Below, in pieces: positions 1-11,292 of a stretch of DNA of 35,000 nucleotides. Position 1 is the stretch's first letter. The number at the start of each line of letters is the position of its first letter. The translations under genes and the position numbers were made by a program. The DNA is taken from positions 1-35,000 of the forward strand of contig CAJNDS010002563.1 in the NCBI GenBank assembly GCA_905221605.1. The letters are read 5' to 3'. The notes below the pieces were generated by a model that had not been told where the DNA came from, searched no databases, and saw only the letters and a program-made list of their open reading frames with translations. Origin of the DNA: Symbiodinium natans (lineage: Eukaryota; Sar; Dinophyceae; Suessiales; Symbiodiniaceae).

Positions 1-440
<440 letters not shown>

Positions 441-451
441 CAAGATACCTA

Positions 452-1660
452 GTGTACGGTGCCCTCGATCTGGGGTGTTCTTTGAGGTGTCGCAAGATAC
501 TCAAGTTTTTTTTCAACGCAAAAGAGTGCAGCAACAGTGGGCGCCTCTCCTGCCGCCACATTCGGGAGCCCCACCCGCCAGGACGCCTGTCGCGAACGTG
601 GCAGGGGCCTCGGAGGGACGGGTGCTGGCAGAGCTTGGAGTTGATGAGAGTTGAGAAGTTGAGAGAAGTTGTACCAAGTTGGAGAGACTCAGAGAAGGCT
701 GTAGTGCATCCCGCGTCCGACTTGGTGCGAGCTCCCGTTGCATCCATGGGGGTCCTGAAGATTCCTGAAGGCCGCCTGGGGAGTGCGACGCCTCTGTCAC
801 GTGGGCGAAGGTGTAGAGAGAGACGCCCCCCGAGTCCGAGGCCCGACGGCGCTGATGCTCGCTGCCGAGTATGGTCAGCGAGACTGCCTGGAAGTGCTCC
901 TGCAGGCGGGAGCGGACAAGGCCCGTGCGGGGTGCCGGTTTTTGCACGTGGGCTCTAAAGGGGGGGAAGAGGTTGTGGAAGGCTGCCAGCTTCAGCTGCC
1001 GGAGACTTTTCCACACTCCCTTCTGCCGGAATCCCGCAACCCCACTCTGACCGCAGCATAAATGCACCAGTAAGTTGGAAGTGGATGTTGAGTCTGTCCG
1101 GGCGAAACCCTTCTTCCCCGGTCCTGCCAGTACAATCCTCCTGAGAGCATTCTGTGAAATCTGGGCCAGGCAAGCACACACTTTTTCCATACCACTCGGA
1201 CAATTTGGTGCAACTTCTCATCACAAGCAGGGCTGCAATCTTTGCATTTTGCATGTTCGAGCACATCCTTCTCTGTAAAGGACTTGACTTAGTTGGTACA
1301 ACCCTGAATCGCTTCAAGCTGGATTGGGAGCCCCTCATGTTGCAGAGCCACCCTATGCCCCCCAATGACAGACGAAAGTGACTGGCCATGCAGTCTCCAG
1401 CAGATCCACATTTTTGGGGGTTCTGAGACAGGTTTCCATGCCTTGCGGAAGGGGCCAGTTGCTCATGAGCCTGGGCCCTCGACTTTCCATAGTCGGAGGA
1501 TCTGATATATGGGTTGAAGCCCTCGTCTCTAGATTGCAGAGCTTGAACTCAGTCAGCCCTGTAGCATTGGAGGAAGGTAGGGGTCCGGCAGGGTTTCAGG
1601 TTGGGGCTCTGACTGCTGAAGACCACACAAACGCGACGCAATCGCCAGACATGGACTGAA
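452..1660 (+). pseudogene. Ankyrin-unit repeat, copy 1
   Basis: First copy of a ~1 kb unit. Order within the unit: a head (CCCTCGATCTGGGGTGTTC, about 463), a G/A-rich middle, one ankyrin repeat at about 840-935 ([20 protein letters not shown] then [10 protein letters not shown]), and a downstream part starting near the splice-donor-like GTAAGT at about 1072. The part at about 1425-1510 ends in a conserved block (CCTGGGCCCTCGACTTTCC). The ankyrin frame is open only from about 783 to 1061, and the head and middle lie in other frames. It is either exons of a split gene or a decayed copy; I favour decay because stops fall at different places in different copies. Confidence 0.6.
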
Positions 1661-2680
1661 GGGTGCCCTCGATCTGGGGCGTTCTTTGAGGCGTCGCAAG
1701 ATTCTCAATTTTTGAACGCAAAAGAGTGCAGCAACAGTGGGCGCCGCTCCTCCCGCCACACTCGGGAGCCCCGCCCGCCAGGAGGCCCGTGACAAATATG
1801 GCAGTGGCCTCGGAGGGACGGGTTGCAGGCAGAGCTTGGAGTTGGTGAGAGTTGAGAAGTTGAGAAGTTGTACCAAGTTGGAGAGATTCACAGAAGGCTG
1901 TATTGCATCCCGCATCCGACTTGTGCGAGTTCCCATTGCCTCCATGGGGGTCCTGAAGGCCGCCTGGGGAGTCCGACGCCTCCGTCACGTGGGCGAAGGT
2001 GTAGAGAGAGACGCCCCCCGAGTCCGAGGCAAGACGGCGCTGATGCTCGCTGCCCGTTTTGGCCAGCGAGACTGCCTGGAAGCGCTCCTGCAAGCGGGAG
2101 CGGACAAGGCCTGTGCGGGGTGCCGGTGTTGCACGTGGGCTCTAAGGGGGGGAAGGGGTTGTGGGAGGCTGCCAGCTTGAGCTGCCGGGGCTTTTCCCAC
2201 TGACCGCAGCATAAATGCACCGACCGTTTCCTTTTGCAGCGTTTTGACTGTAGTTACATCCGGGCCATCCGGGGGCTTATGAGGGGGATCAGATGCATTC
2301 CGAAACTCATTAGGCCTGAGGGCCTCGGCGGTTTTTGGAGTGCGTATGGCAATCGCCGCGGGGTCTTCATTTTTGGGCACATTTGGCTGCGGGACTTGGT
2401 TTTTTAAAAAACGATGTAGGCACTTAAAACTGGGTTGGGAGCCATCCTGATATTGCAGAGCCAGCCTCAAGACGAACCACCCCCCCACCCGAACCTGGGT
2501 TATGGCCCCCAAGGCCGAACATGACCGTGTCTCTGTCTCCAGGTGCATGAGCTTAAGCCCTCAGCGAGCCCCATGCCCGTAGCCTTTGGGTAGGCAGGAT
2601 GGCAAAGGCATTTTGAAGCCACAGACGGGGCTGTGCGGGATAGCGAGCAACACAATCACCACACACTCACCATACCTAGA
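1661..2680 (+). pseudogene. Ankyrin-unit repeat, copy 2
   Basis: Second tandem copy. The ankyrin repeat is at about 2031-2117 (KTALMLAARFGQRDCLEALL then QAGADKACAG). Its tail (about 2220-2660) differs from copy 1 and matches 25430-25890 instead. That tail contains a 3' splice-like site (CTCTGTCTCCAG|GTGCATGAGC, about 2542) and a candidate short exon reading VHELKPSASPMPVAFG before a stop. The matching place in the second cluster (about 25724) reads VHELEPSEPHKP and stays open to a TGA near 25816. Confidence 0.6.
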
Positions 2681-2684
2681 CTGA

Positions 2685-3640
2685 AGGGTGCCCTCGATCT
2701 GGGGTGTTCTTTGAGGCGTCGCAAGATACTCTTCTTTTAAACGCAAATAGAGTGCAGCAACAGTGGGCGCCTCTGCTGCCGCCACAGCCACACTCGGGAG
2801 CCCCACCCGCCAGGAGGCCCATGAAAGGTGGGGCAGGGGCCTCGGAGGGACGGGTGCTGGCAGAGCTTTGGAGTTGATGAGAGTTGGAGAAGTTGAGAAG
2901 TTGTACCAAGTTGGAGAGACTCAGAGAAGGCTGTATTGCATCCCGCATCCGACTTGTGCGAGTTCCCATTGCCTCCATGGGGGTCCTGAAGGCCGCCTGG
3001 GGAGTCCGACGCCTCCGTCACGTGGGCGAAGGTGTAGAGAGAGACGCCCCCCGAGTCCGAGGCCTGACGGCGCTGATGCTCGCTCAGCGAGACTGCCTGG
3101 AAGCGCTCCTGCAAGCGGGAGCGGACAAGGCCCTTTCCACACTCCCTTCTGCCGGAATCCCGCAAACCCTACCCTGACCGCAGCATAAATGCACCAGTAA
3201 GTTGGAAGTGGATGTTGAGTCAGCCCGGGCGAAACCCTGCAACCCCGGTCCTGCCAGCACAATTCTCCTGAGAGCATTGTGAAATCTGGGCCATGCAAGC
3301 ACACACTTTTTCCATACCACTTGGACAATTTGGAGAACTTCTCATGACAAGCAGGGCTGCAGTCTTTGCATTTTTTCATTTTCGAGCACATCCTTGTCGG
3401 TAAAGGACTTGACTTGGTTGGTACAACCCTGAATCGCTTCAAACTGGATTGGGAGCATCTCATGTTGCAGATATGCCCCCCCCGCGGATCCACGTTTGGG
3501 GGTTCTGAGACAGGTTTCCATGCATTGGGGAAGGGGGCAGTTGCTTATGAGCCTGGGCCCTCGACTTTCCACAGTCGGAGGGTCTGATATATGGGTTGAA
3601 GCCCCCGTCTCGAGATGGAGAGCTTGAACTTAGTCAGCCC
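2685..3640 (+). pseudogene. Ankyrin-unit repeat, copy 3 (ankyrin helix deleted)
   Basis: Third tandem copy, closest to copy 2 in its first half and to copy 1 in its second. The ankyrin repeat at about 3060-3130 has lost the residues between TALMLA and QRDCLEALLQ, the turn between the two helices, so it could not fold as a normal ankyrin repeat. The sequence after ADKA is also shortened. The downstream block (3190-3620) keeps the GTAAGT-like site and the CCTGGGCCCTCGAC block. I read it as a decayed duplicate. Confidence 0.6.
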
Positions 3641-4012
3641 GGGCGCGTGCGACTCTGGAACGCACGGGTTTGGCGCCGTCTATAGTGTCAAAAGCCACGA
3701 CCTTTCAACCCTATGTAGGTCCTCAGCTCAAAAGCCTCCAAACCTGAATGCCTTCAAACCGAAGCTGCAACCTTAGAATAGCAACAAATGCCGCCCTGCA
3801 ACCACGCCACGGGGCCCGCAGCCACGCCGAGGGAAAGGCTATCCGCCCATGAGCCATCGTGTCAGGCTGTCGAAAACCAAGGCCGCTGATGCTCCTGATG
3901 CGCGTCCCGCGGTCCCGGACTGAACCCGCTGATGCTCATGATATTGGGGGGGGTCCGTGGCCCAAACATTACGCAAATTAACACCAAAATTGGTGGGGGC
4001 TGCGGCACTGCC
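3641..4012. other. Unassigned GC-rich stretch
   Basis: No coding signal that I trust and no match to other parts of the window. It contains short runs such as CAAACCTGAATGCCTTCAAACC that resemble the wording of the nearby minisatellite, which may be its degenerate edge. Confidence 0.4.
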
Positions 4013-4330
4013 GTCCAGCCTACTTGTGCTACGCACAGGGCTAGTTCGATTCGCGCGGAATAGACCCCGTTACACAGGTTCGCGACAGGGTCAGCCATGG
4101 CGTCGTTGTGTTCGAGTAGTGCTATACCCCCCCAGTCGTACACCCGACGCCGCGGGATCCTCCTTTTCGTGGTTGACAGGGTTTCTGCATGCGTGGTCGG
4201 GATTGAGCCGGGGAGAGGCGCGTTGGGTTGGGGGGGGAGTGGAGGGGATGGAGGGGGTGGGGCGGCGGATGGTGGATGGAGGGGGGGCAAGTGGCATGCC
4301 GTGGGGCGGACACAGAAAACCCTTCGACAT
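4013..4330. repeat. Dispersed 320-bp repeat, copy 1
   Basis: Shares about 300 bases with 7237-7590 in the same orientation, from GCCGTCCAGCCTA through GGTTCGCGACAGGGTCAGCC and a G-rich GGATGGAGGGGGTGGG stretch to CGGACACAGAAAACC. Both copies differ by small indels and substitutions. A TTCGATTCG stretch near 4046 resembles a tRNA B box but is missing from the other copy. Family unknown. Confidence 0.8.
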
Positions 4331-4353
4331 TCAAGAGCAAATAGGACGACAAT

Positions 4354-4387
4354 GGGTTTAGGGTTTAGGGTTTAGGGTTTAGGGTTC
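4354..4387 (+). repeat. Interstitial TTTAGGG array
   Basis: Four to five tandem TTTAGGG units directly after the 320-bp repeat. Confidence 0.95.
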
Positions 4388-4569
4388 AAGAGCTCTTGGT
4401 CGAGCAGTTCCTCGTTTAGGCTCTGTGTTTAGAACATCGAAAAATACCCACCCACCCGAAGCTCCCATAACATTAAGAAATAAAAAGTTTCTTCTTTTAT
4501 TAGGATGGTTTAATAACAAAATGAATGGCTTCCACTTAACAAACGAGGAGGTGGAGATACTGAACTACG

Positions 4570-6039
4570 CGAGGCTTTGAGGTCTTGAAGCCCTAAACTG
4601 AGGCCTTGAAACCCTAAACACCAGGCCTTCAGGCTTTGAAACCCTAAACGTTCGGCCTTGAACCCTCAACATTAGGCCTTGAGGCCCTGGAACTCTAAAC
4701 GTCAAGCCGTGAGGCCCTGACCACCCGGCTTAAGGCCCTGAAACCCTGAACAGCAGGCCTTGAGGCCCTCAAGCCTTGAACACTAGGCCTTGAGGTCCTG
4801 GCACCCTAAACACCAGGCCTTGAAGCCTGGAACCGCCTTGAAACCCTAAACATAGGCGTTCGTTCACCAGGCCTTGAGGCCCTGAATCCTAAACACCAGA
4901 ACTAGGTTGTGAAAAGGTCGCGGGGGCAGCCCTTCCTCAGAAAAACCCTGAAAAAACCCTAAGAAACATGGAAAACCTTAAAAAGAACATGAAAAACCTT
5001 GAAAAACCCTAAAAAACTTGAAATAACACGGCTTTGAGGCCTTGAAACCCTAAACGCTGGACCCTGAAACCCTAAACACAGGCCTGGAGGCCTTGAAACC
5101 CGAAACGTTGGGCCCTGAAACCCTAAACACAGGCCCCGAGGCCCTGAGGCCTTGAAACCCAAAATACAGGCCCTGAGGCCTTGAAAACCTAAACGCTGGG
5201 TGAGGCCTTGAAACCCTAAACGCTGGGCCCTGGACCCGTGAGGCCTTGAAACCCTAAACGCTGGGCCCTGAAACCCTAAACGCAGGCCCTGAAACCCTGA
5301 AACCCTAAACACCAGGACTTGAGGCCTTGAAACCCTAAACGCTGGGCCTGAAACCCTAAACACAGGCCCTGAGGCCTTGAAACCCTAAACGGTGGGCCCT
5401 GAAACCCAAAACACAGGCCCTGAGGCCCTGAAACCCTAAACACAGGCCCGAGGCCCTTGAAACCCTAAACACAGGCCCTGAAACCCTAAACACAGGCCCT
5501 GAGGCCTTGAAACCCTAAACGCTGGGCCCCTGAAGCCCTAAACACAGGCCCTGAGCCCTTGAAACCCTAAACGCTGGGCCCTTGAAACCCTAAACACAGG
5601 CCCTGAGACCTGAAACCCTAAACACAGGCCCTGAGGCCTTGAAACCCTAAACACAGGCCCTGAGGCCTTGAAACCCTAAACGCTGGGCCCTGAAACCCTA
5701 AACACAGGCCCTGAGGCCTTGAAACCCTAGAAGCCTTTTAAACCCTAAACACAGGCCCTGAAGCCTTGAAACCCTAAACGCTGGGCCCTGAAACCCTAAA
5801 CACAGGCCCTGAGACCTGAAACCCTAAACACAGGCCCTGAGGCCCTGAAACCCTAAACACAGGCCTTGAAACCCTAAACACAGGCCCTGAGGCCCTGAAA
5901 CCCTAAACGCAGGCCCTGACCCCTTGAAACCCTAAACACAGGCCCTGAGGCCTTGAACCCCTAAACGCTGGGCCGTGAAACCCTAAACACAGGCCCTGAG
6001 AGGGCTTGAAACCCTAAACGCTGGGCCCTGAAACCGGCC
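4570..6039. repeat. Minisatellite with embedded telomere-like motif
   Basis: About 1.5 kb of a variable 20-30 bp unit of the type GGCCCTGAGGCCTTGAAACC followed by CTAAACACA or CTAAACGCT. Almost every unit carries AAACCCTAAAC, a telomere-like motif. The first 450 bases are more degenerate than the rest. The minus-strand reading of FRVSGPAFRVSRP type is only the repeat translated. Confidence 0.95.
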
Positions 6040-6060
6040 CTGTGGGGTGGTGGGTTGGGG

Positions 6061-6300
6061 TTGGGGTTGAGGGTTAGGGTTTAGGGTTAGGGTTTAGGGT
6101 TTAGGGTTTAGGGTTTAGGGTTTAGGGTTTAGGGTTTAGGGTTTAGGGTTTAGGGTTTAGGGTTTAGGGTTTAGGGTTTAGGGTTTAGGGTTTAGGGTTT
6201 AGGGTTTAGGGTTTAGGGTTTAGGACTTAGGGGGTTTAGGGTTAGGGGGGGTTAGGGGTTAGGGGTTTAGGGGTTTAGGGGTTTAGGGTTTAGGGTTTAG
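6061..6300 (+). repeat. Large interstitial TTTAGGG array
   Basis: Around 25 near-perfect TTTAGGG units, degenerating to GGGGTTTA at the right end. The orientation is opposite to the CCCTAAA motif of the minisatellite immediately to its left. Confidence 0.97.
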
Positions 6301-6390
6301 GGGGTGGGGCGGGGGGGGTGGGGGGGGAGATACCATGGGGGGGGGATACCATGGGGGGGGGGGGGGTGGGGGGGGGGGGGGGGGGGGGGT
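6301..6390. repeat. G-run tract
   Basis: Long guanine runs broken by ATACCATGG; runs of 8 to more than 15 G. Strong G-quadruplex potential on the plus strand, and also a likely place for assembly error. Confidence 0.9.
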
Positions 6391-6411
6391 ACCGACACGG
6401 GACACGGAACC

Positions 6412-6500
6412 TTTTATCAGACCCTCCGACTATGGAAAGTCGAGGGCCCAGGCTCACAAGCAACTGGCCCCTTCCGCAATGCATGGAAACCTGTCTAAAC
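6412..6500 (-). repeat. Inverted fragment of the ankyrin-unit tail
   Basis: Reverse complement of about 1425-1510 and 3510-3595. It contains CCGACTATGGAAAGTCGAGG, GCCCAGGCTCACAAGCAACT and GCATGGAAACCTGTCT. It joins directly to a plus-oriented unit head at about 6505, which marks an inversion junction. Confidence 0.85.
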
Positions 6501-7235
6501 TGAAACGCGACACAATCGCCAGACATGGACTGAAGGGTGCCCTCGATTTTGGGTGTTCTTTGAGGCGTCGCAAGACACTCAGTTGTTTGTTAACGCAAAA
6601 GTGTGCAGCAACAGTGGGCGCCTCTCCTGCCGCACTCGGGAGCCCCGCCCGCCAGGAGGCCCGTGACGAACATGGCAGGGGCCTCGGAGGGACGGGTGCT
6701 GGCAGAGCTTGGAGTTGATGAGAGTTGAGAAGTTGAGAAGCTGTACCAAGTTGGAGAGACTCAGAGAAGGCTGTAGTGCATCCCGCATTCGACTTGTGCG
6801 AGTTCCCATTGCCTCCATGGGGGTCCTGAAGGCCGCCTTAGTCCGACGTTTCTGTCACGTGGGCGAAGGTGTAGAGAGAGATGCCTTCCGAGTCCGAGGC
6901 CGGACGGCGCTGATGCTCGCTGCCCAAGAAGGCGAGCGAGACTCCCTGGCAGCGCTCCTGCAAGCGGGAGCGGACAAGGCCTGTGCGGGGTGCCGGTGTT
7001 TGCACGCGGGCTCTCAGGGGGGGGAAGGGGTTGCGGAAGGCTGCCAGCTTCAGCTGCCGGAGACTTTTCCACGCTCCCTTCTGCCGGAATCCAGCAACCC
7101 CTGACCGCAGCAAAAATGCACCAGTAAGTTGGCAGTGGATGTTGAGTCAGCCCGGGCGAAACCTGCTTCCCCGGTCCTGCCAGTACAATCCTCCTGAGAG
7201 CATTCTGTGAAATCTGGGCCAGGCAAGCACGCACT
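6500..7235 (+). pseudogene. Ankyrin-unit repeat, copy 4
   Basis: Fourth copy of the first cluster, after the minisatellite/telomere interruption. A continuous frame runs from about 6709 to 7104 through the ankyrin repeat at about 6898-6983 (RTALMLAAQEGERDSLAALL then QAGADKACAG). It continues to PETFPRSLLPESSNP, so it is one of the least damaged copies. There is no convincing start codon at its left end, so if expressed it is an internal exon. The sequence then passes through the GTAAGT-like site (7124) and stops abruptly at about 7235, where the second 320-bp repeat begins. Confidence 0.5.
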
Positions 7236-7236
7236 T

Positions 7237-7590
7237 TTTCATGCCGTCCAGCCTATTTGTGCTTCGCACAAGGCTAGTTGATTAGATTAGCATATAAATC
7301 CCGGGTTACACAGGTTCGCGACAGGGTCAGCCATGGCGTCGCTGTGTTCGAGTAGTGCTATACCCCCCACCAGAAGTCGTACACCCGACGCCGCGGGATC
7401 CTCCTTTTCGTGGTTGACAGGGTTTCTGCATGCGTGGTCGGGGGCATTACACCATGAGGGCTCTCCCATTGAGCCGGGGAGAGGCGCGTTGGGTTGGGGG
7501 GGGAAGTGGTGGGGATGGAGGGGGTGGGGCGGGGGATGGTGGATGGAGGGAGGCGGGTTCGGACACAGAAAACCCGTCGAAATTTCACGA
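7237..7590. repeat. Dispersed 320-bp repeat, copy 2
   Basis: Matches 4013-4330. Compared with it there is a 20-30 bp insertion (GGCATTACACCATGAGGGCT) before the GAGCCGGGGAGAGGCGCG block. The junction with ankyrin copy 4 is sharp. Confidence 0.8.
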
Positions 7591-7909
7591 CCCTCCGCGG
7601 TCGGCGCCAGGCCCGGAAGCCCTCCCCTTGCTCTCGGCCCCCCTGCTGCCCTCCCAAAAGGAAGCGAAGGACAACCGCGGCCGGAGCCTGGGAGTCCCTT
7701 CTGCGGCTTGTGCGGTAGAGAGAGGCAACTTTGGGCCGCTCCTCGAACTCCCAACAAGACTTGATGGTGGCCCTTACAGGTTTTGGAGCTCTTGCTTTCC
7801 GCGCCCCCTAAAAGCTCGTAAGGCCTGACGGCGCTGGATGTGGCCCTGAACGAGGTGGAGTCGGATTTTGGATTGGGGAGAGCCGGGGCTTCCTCTGCAT
7901 GGCGGTTTC

Positions 7910-7948
7910 GGGTTTAGGGTTCAGGGTGTAGGGTTCAGGGTTTAGGGA
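7910..7948 (+). repeat. Degenerate TTTAGGG tract
   Basis: GGGTTTAGGGTTCAGGGTGTA and similar units inside segmental duplication copy 1. The corresponding place in copy 2 has a CCCTAAA array in the opposite orientation (30184-30247). Confidence 0.85.
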
Positions 7949-10219
7949 GCATGTTGCATGTTCTTGACTTCACAGCTAGGAACCACTTTTCCCCTCTGGG
8001 TCCTGTTGCGATGCCATGTGCAACCGGACCTTTCCCTTGTGGCATCTATCTTGATTCTAGGAACATCGCGCAGCCCTTATGATCCACAAGGAAGGCCGCC
8101 CTAAATCATGAACCCTAAATCCATCTAAGTCCCAGCTCAACCCAAACCCCTTTCTCCTGATCCCCGCCAGTCTCCAGAATCTCCGGCAACAAAGCCAGGA
8201 GTGCAAGCAGATCCTGAGCCCCAGCCTTGGTTGCGTCGCGCTTCTGTTGTGGCCTCTTTGGGGGCTGGTTTTGGCCTTCCGAGGGTTCAGCAGCCGGGTC
8301 CGCTTTTTGGCGGGGGTTTGCAAGCCAGAAAAGGGGCAAATACAACCCTCACAACTCTCGGGAGCCAAGCTACCTCCCCCTCACTCAAGCGATCTCAAGT
8401 GGGCGCAGAGTTCTTTTTGCAACTTGCGGGGAGGTAGTTCGTGTGGAAGGAGCAAGATCCCAATTTCCCGAGCTCTCCCACGTGCGTGAAGGGCTTTACT
8501 TGTCGTCAGCTCCGAGCCATCTGTTGCTCCAACTTAAATCCGTCGATGCCACGCCCTTGAAGCCTCGCAAGCAGCATAATGAAAAGGCAGCCAAAAGCCC
8601 ACCCATACTACAACCCGCGTTTGGTCCTGTGCTGTCTCAGTAAAAAAAGTGCTTCCCTTGCAGGCGAGAAAGGGTGTAAGTTGATTCCGTGGAGCTCGGA
8701 GCGCGAATGTTGCGCATTGAGGCACTTGACGGACGCCCCGCGCCTGCGGTGGAGCCAGGCGCGCTGAGGGATTCTCCCGGCTCTGCCCTGAATATCCGAC
8801 GGCGGTGCCCAAAAGCCTCAGGTCGCACGGGTTTGGAACGTGCCCAAGGGCGGGTTGAGGTCGAAGCGCTCCTATGCTTAGCACTTGCATAGGCCTGCGT
8901 CCAAAGTGACAAGAACCACCCGAGCCACCCGGAGCTCCACGGCTCCGAAGCTCCCTTTGAAGGGCACTTTGCCCAATCCCTCTGAGCCAAGTTGCAAAGG
9001 GTCCAAGAAAGCCATGTGCCGCCATCTGCTGCCGCCCGGCAGCAACCAAAACAATCTTGACGCCTTGATCCTGACTCCTGAGTGTACATTTTTGTCCCGA
9101 GGGTGGGTGGGCTTATAGGGGAAGAATGCATTCCGTGAAGGAAGTATGGTGTTGTGTTGCGCTGGTTTGCTTCCTGCACACGCGGCGTGCGCGAGTGGCT
9201 GCTGCCCGTAGCGAAGACTCTCACTCACTCGATCACTTGGGTTACCACTGGAACCTGGTACCATAAAAACTCGTAATTACTGGTAGCCCATCAGGGCGAA
9301 GGTGTCACATTCGTGTTCAGCAGGCTCGCTACAAGGACAGACGGGAAGGACACGTGGGATTTGGTTTGGCATGTAGGGGTCTGGGTTCTCCAGTACCGGA
9401 GTGACATGGACGGTGTGCTGCGCGCCCGTTGAATCCTGCTTTAGCTGCCTCACTGCCTCACGATGAGGCAGGACAGCCCCCCCTGCACACTGTGACCTCT
9501 CACGTTCAATTCCACCCCTAGGACTTTTCAGTTGTTCAGAGCCCACCTGGCAGTCACAAGGGAGGCCCTGCATGCCGCTGCGCCTGCGACGCAAAGACAA
9601 CTAAAACTAGTGTTGTACTGGTCTTCCTCCATCTGCTGCTGCTGCTGCTGCTGCTGCCTACTGCTGTAGCAGGAACGAGATAGCCCGATGCGTGCAGGCT
9701 GGGCCATGGCGGAGACGATCGCAGTAGGGCGGACTTAGGGCGTCCGGTGAAAAATGTACAGCTCTCGCACTTATCACAGCGAGAATGTGGCGACTGCTTA
9801 TGGTGTTTGGAGTGCGCTTCCGCTGGCACTAGGATGGGACCCTAGATTCTTCGCTGAGCACAACAATGACAAGCATCCTGTCCAAGCGCTTGCTGGAAGA
9901 ATTCTTTGGGGCTTGGTTCGGAGGAAAACTCCGAAGGAAGCTCGAGCACGCGCAAATTAGCCGTGCCTAGCCTAGCTAGTCAATTGCACGTTGGCACCCT
10001 GTAGAACGGCGAGAAGGACCACATTCTTCACGCCCCTCACCCCCAGCACATCTGCAGATGAGGGCCGTTTGCACCCGCAAGTCAACGTGCCGCGACATAC
10101 TCGAGTACTCGAGAGGATGCCGAAGCACAGGGCACTGTTGGGTGCCCTTCGCCTCGGCAGTTTACTGCACTAGCAGCCGAAGCCTGAGAACTGCCCACCG
10201 TTTTTTCCGGATCGCTGCT

Positions 10220-10262
10220 CAGCCTGGGCAAAACTCCCTCCAAGAGGGTTTTGCCAAGGCTG
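10220..10262 (+). other. Conserved long hairpin (copy 1)
   Basis: A 43-nt inverted repeat: the arm CAGCCTGGGCAAAACTCCCT and the arm AGGGTTTTGCCAAGGCTG around a CCAAG loop, about 17-18 paired positions with one bulge and one mismatch. It is identical at 33170-33212, although flanking bases of the duplication differ at many positions. Function unknown; a structured RNA or a conserved protein-binding palindrome are both possible. Confidence 0.6.
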
Positions 10263-10680
10263 CGCGATGCAGATGGTAGGAAGGCAGCTGGAACTGACCA
10301 AGTTGCAACACTTCTTTATGGCTGGCAGATGTTGTCATTATGAGTGAGACGAGCTATCCGCGTGAATCCTGCCTTGCTCTTAGCGGTGGCTTTTTCCTCC
10401 CGAGGAGGTGTGTGTCCCGCCTGGGTAGAAAGCAGAGTCTCGGCGCTTGTCAGCCATTCAGAAAAGGTTGCTGACGCGGCGTGAGTGATGTAGGTTCATG
10501 CTGGCTAGAACAGCAGTGTCAGACTTGCACTGAAACCTTCAATCATGCGGCCAAGCGCCTTCTCTGTTTGATCCATGGTGACTGGCAGAGGGGGAGAGGC
10601 ATGGAGCCCTTTGTGACATGATGGCGGGCAGCTCCCTTCATGCAGCTCCCTTCATGCAGCCGCTGGCAGTTCAATATACA

Positions 10681-11157
10681 AAGCCCGCTGATTTTTGGCC
10701 AATCGCACCCGAATCCCGAGCCTGGGATCTTGCGTACCGCAACCCTGCAACCCTGAACTCCCTGGACCTGAGACAGAGCTCTTAGAGGCTTAGAGGCCTG
10801 AAGCCCCGCACGGAGGAGGTGATGTCGGGTAGTCTATAGGGGTTGAAGGGTTGATACGGTTTATGGGGTTTATAGGGTTTACAGGGTTCAAGGATGAGGC
10901 TTTTGGAGGCGTCGTACGCACAGCCCGCAACTCGGTGACATGCCCCCCTATCGAGTCGGAACGAAGCTTGGCTCGATTGAACCCACGTCCGCCCCCCTCC
11001 CCCCCGCCCTTTGCAACGTCGATCCTCCCCCGTTTTGATCTCACACGGCGCGGCTGCGCAATTCCGCTTTCGCGAGCTTATATGTATCCGGCAGGTGTTT
11101 CATATTAGCAGCTCGAGGTTTCGGGCCACACCGCCTTTTCCACATGCTCATGCTTTC
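10681..11157. other. Region upstream of the CAP-Gly gene
   Basis: Nothing recognisable as a gene. It contains a weak GGGTTTATAGGGTTTACAGG tract (about 10856-10885), a C-rich run (about 10990-11010) and a TTTT element (11033). Dinoflagellate promoters are reported to use TTTT in place of TATA, but this single match is not evidence by itself. Confidence 0.3.
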
Positions 11158-11174
11158 CATGATTTACTTCTCAG
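11158..11174 (+). promoter_or_regulatory. Candidate trans-splice acceptor for the CAP-Gly mRNA
   Basis: A pyrimidine-rich stretch ending in AG (CATGATTTACTTCTCAG) about 119 nt upstream of the proposed ATG at 11293. If this is a dinoflagellate, nuclear mRNAs receive a 22-nt spliced leader at such a site. Several other AGs lie between here and the ATG, so the choice is a guess. Confidence 0.2.
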
Positions 11175-11292
11175 CTCTGAGAGATGGCCCTGCAACCGCA
11201 TTCTTCTGCTCACGCAGCGTGTCTCTGCCCAAGACCGTGAGATTTGCTCACGGCGGGCTGAGCATTGCTCCCGCTTCCTTTGTGCGAGTTCC

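Larger units (their letters stand above)
7650..10680 (+). repeat. Segmental duplication, copy 1
   Basis: Direct, diverged duplicate of 29443-33720. Anchors in the same order in both: GAAGGACAACCGCGG (7672), GACGGCGCTGG (7827), CCAGCCTTGGTTGCG (8221), GAAGCCTCGCAAGCAGCAT (8559), CTGCGGTGGAGCCAGG (8743), GGAACCTGGTACCATAA (9250), GGACTTTTCAGTTGTTCAG (9521), CCGAAGCACAGGGCACTGTT (10120) and AGCCCTTTGTGACATG (10605). No reading frame is conserved across both copies, so any genes in it are likely dead. A fragment at 7826-7870 reads GLTALDVALNEVES, an ankyrin-like helix. A (CTG)n run sits at 9634-9658. Confidence 0.85.

Noticed and set aside
4040-4060. TTCGATTCG resembling a tRNA B box (SINE idea) in the 320-bp repeat
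   Set aside because: No A box at the right spacing, and the second copy lacks the motif.
4959-5363. Minus-strand 134-codon frame of repeated FRVSGPAFRVSRP type
   Set aside because: It is the minisatellite translated; the periodicity follows the DNA unit.
9754-9960. 68-codon plus-strand frame (SALPLALGWDPRFFAEHNND)
   Set aside because: The matching stretch of the duplicated arm (about 32815-33010) has indels and stops; no frame is conserved.
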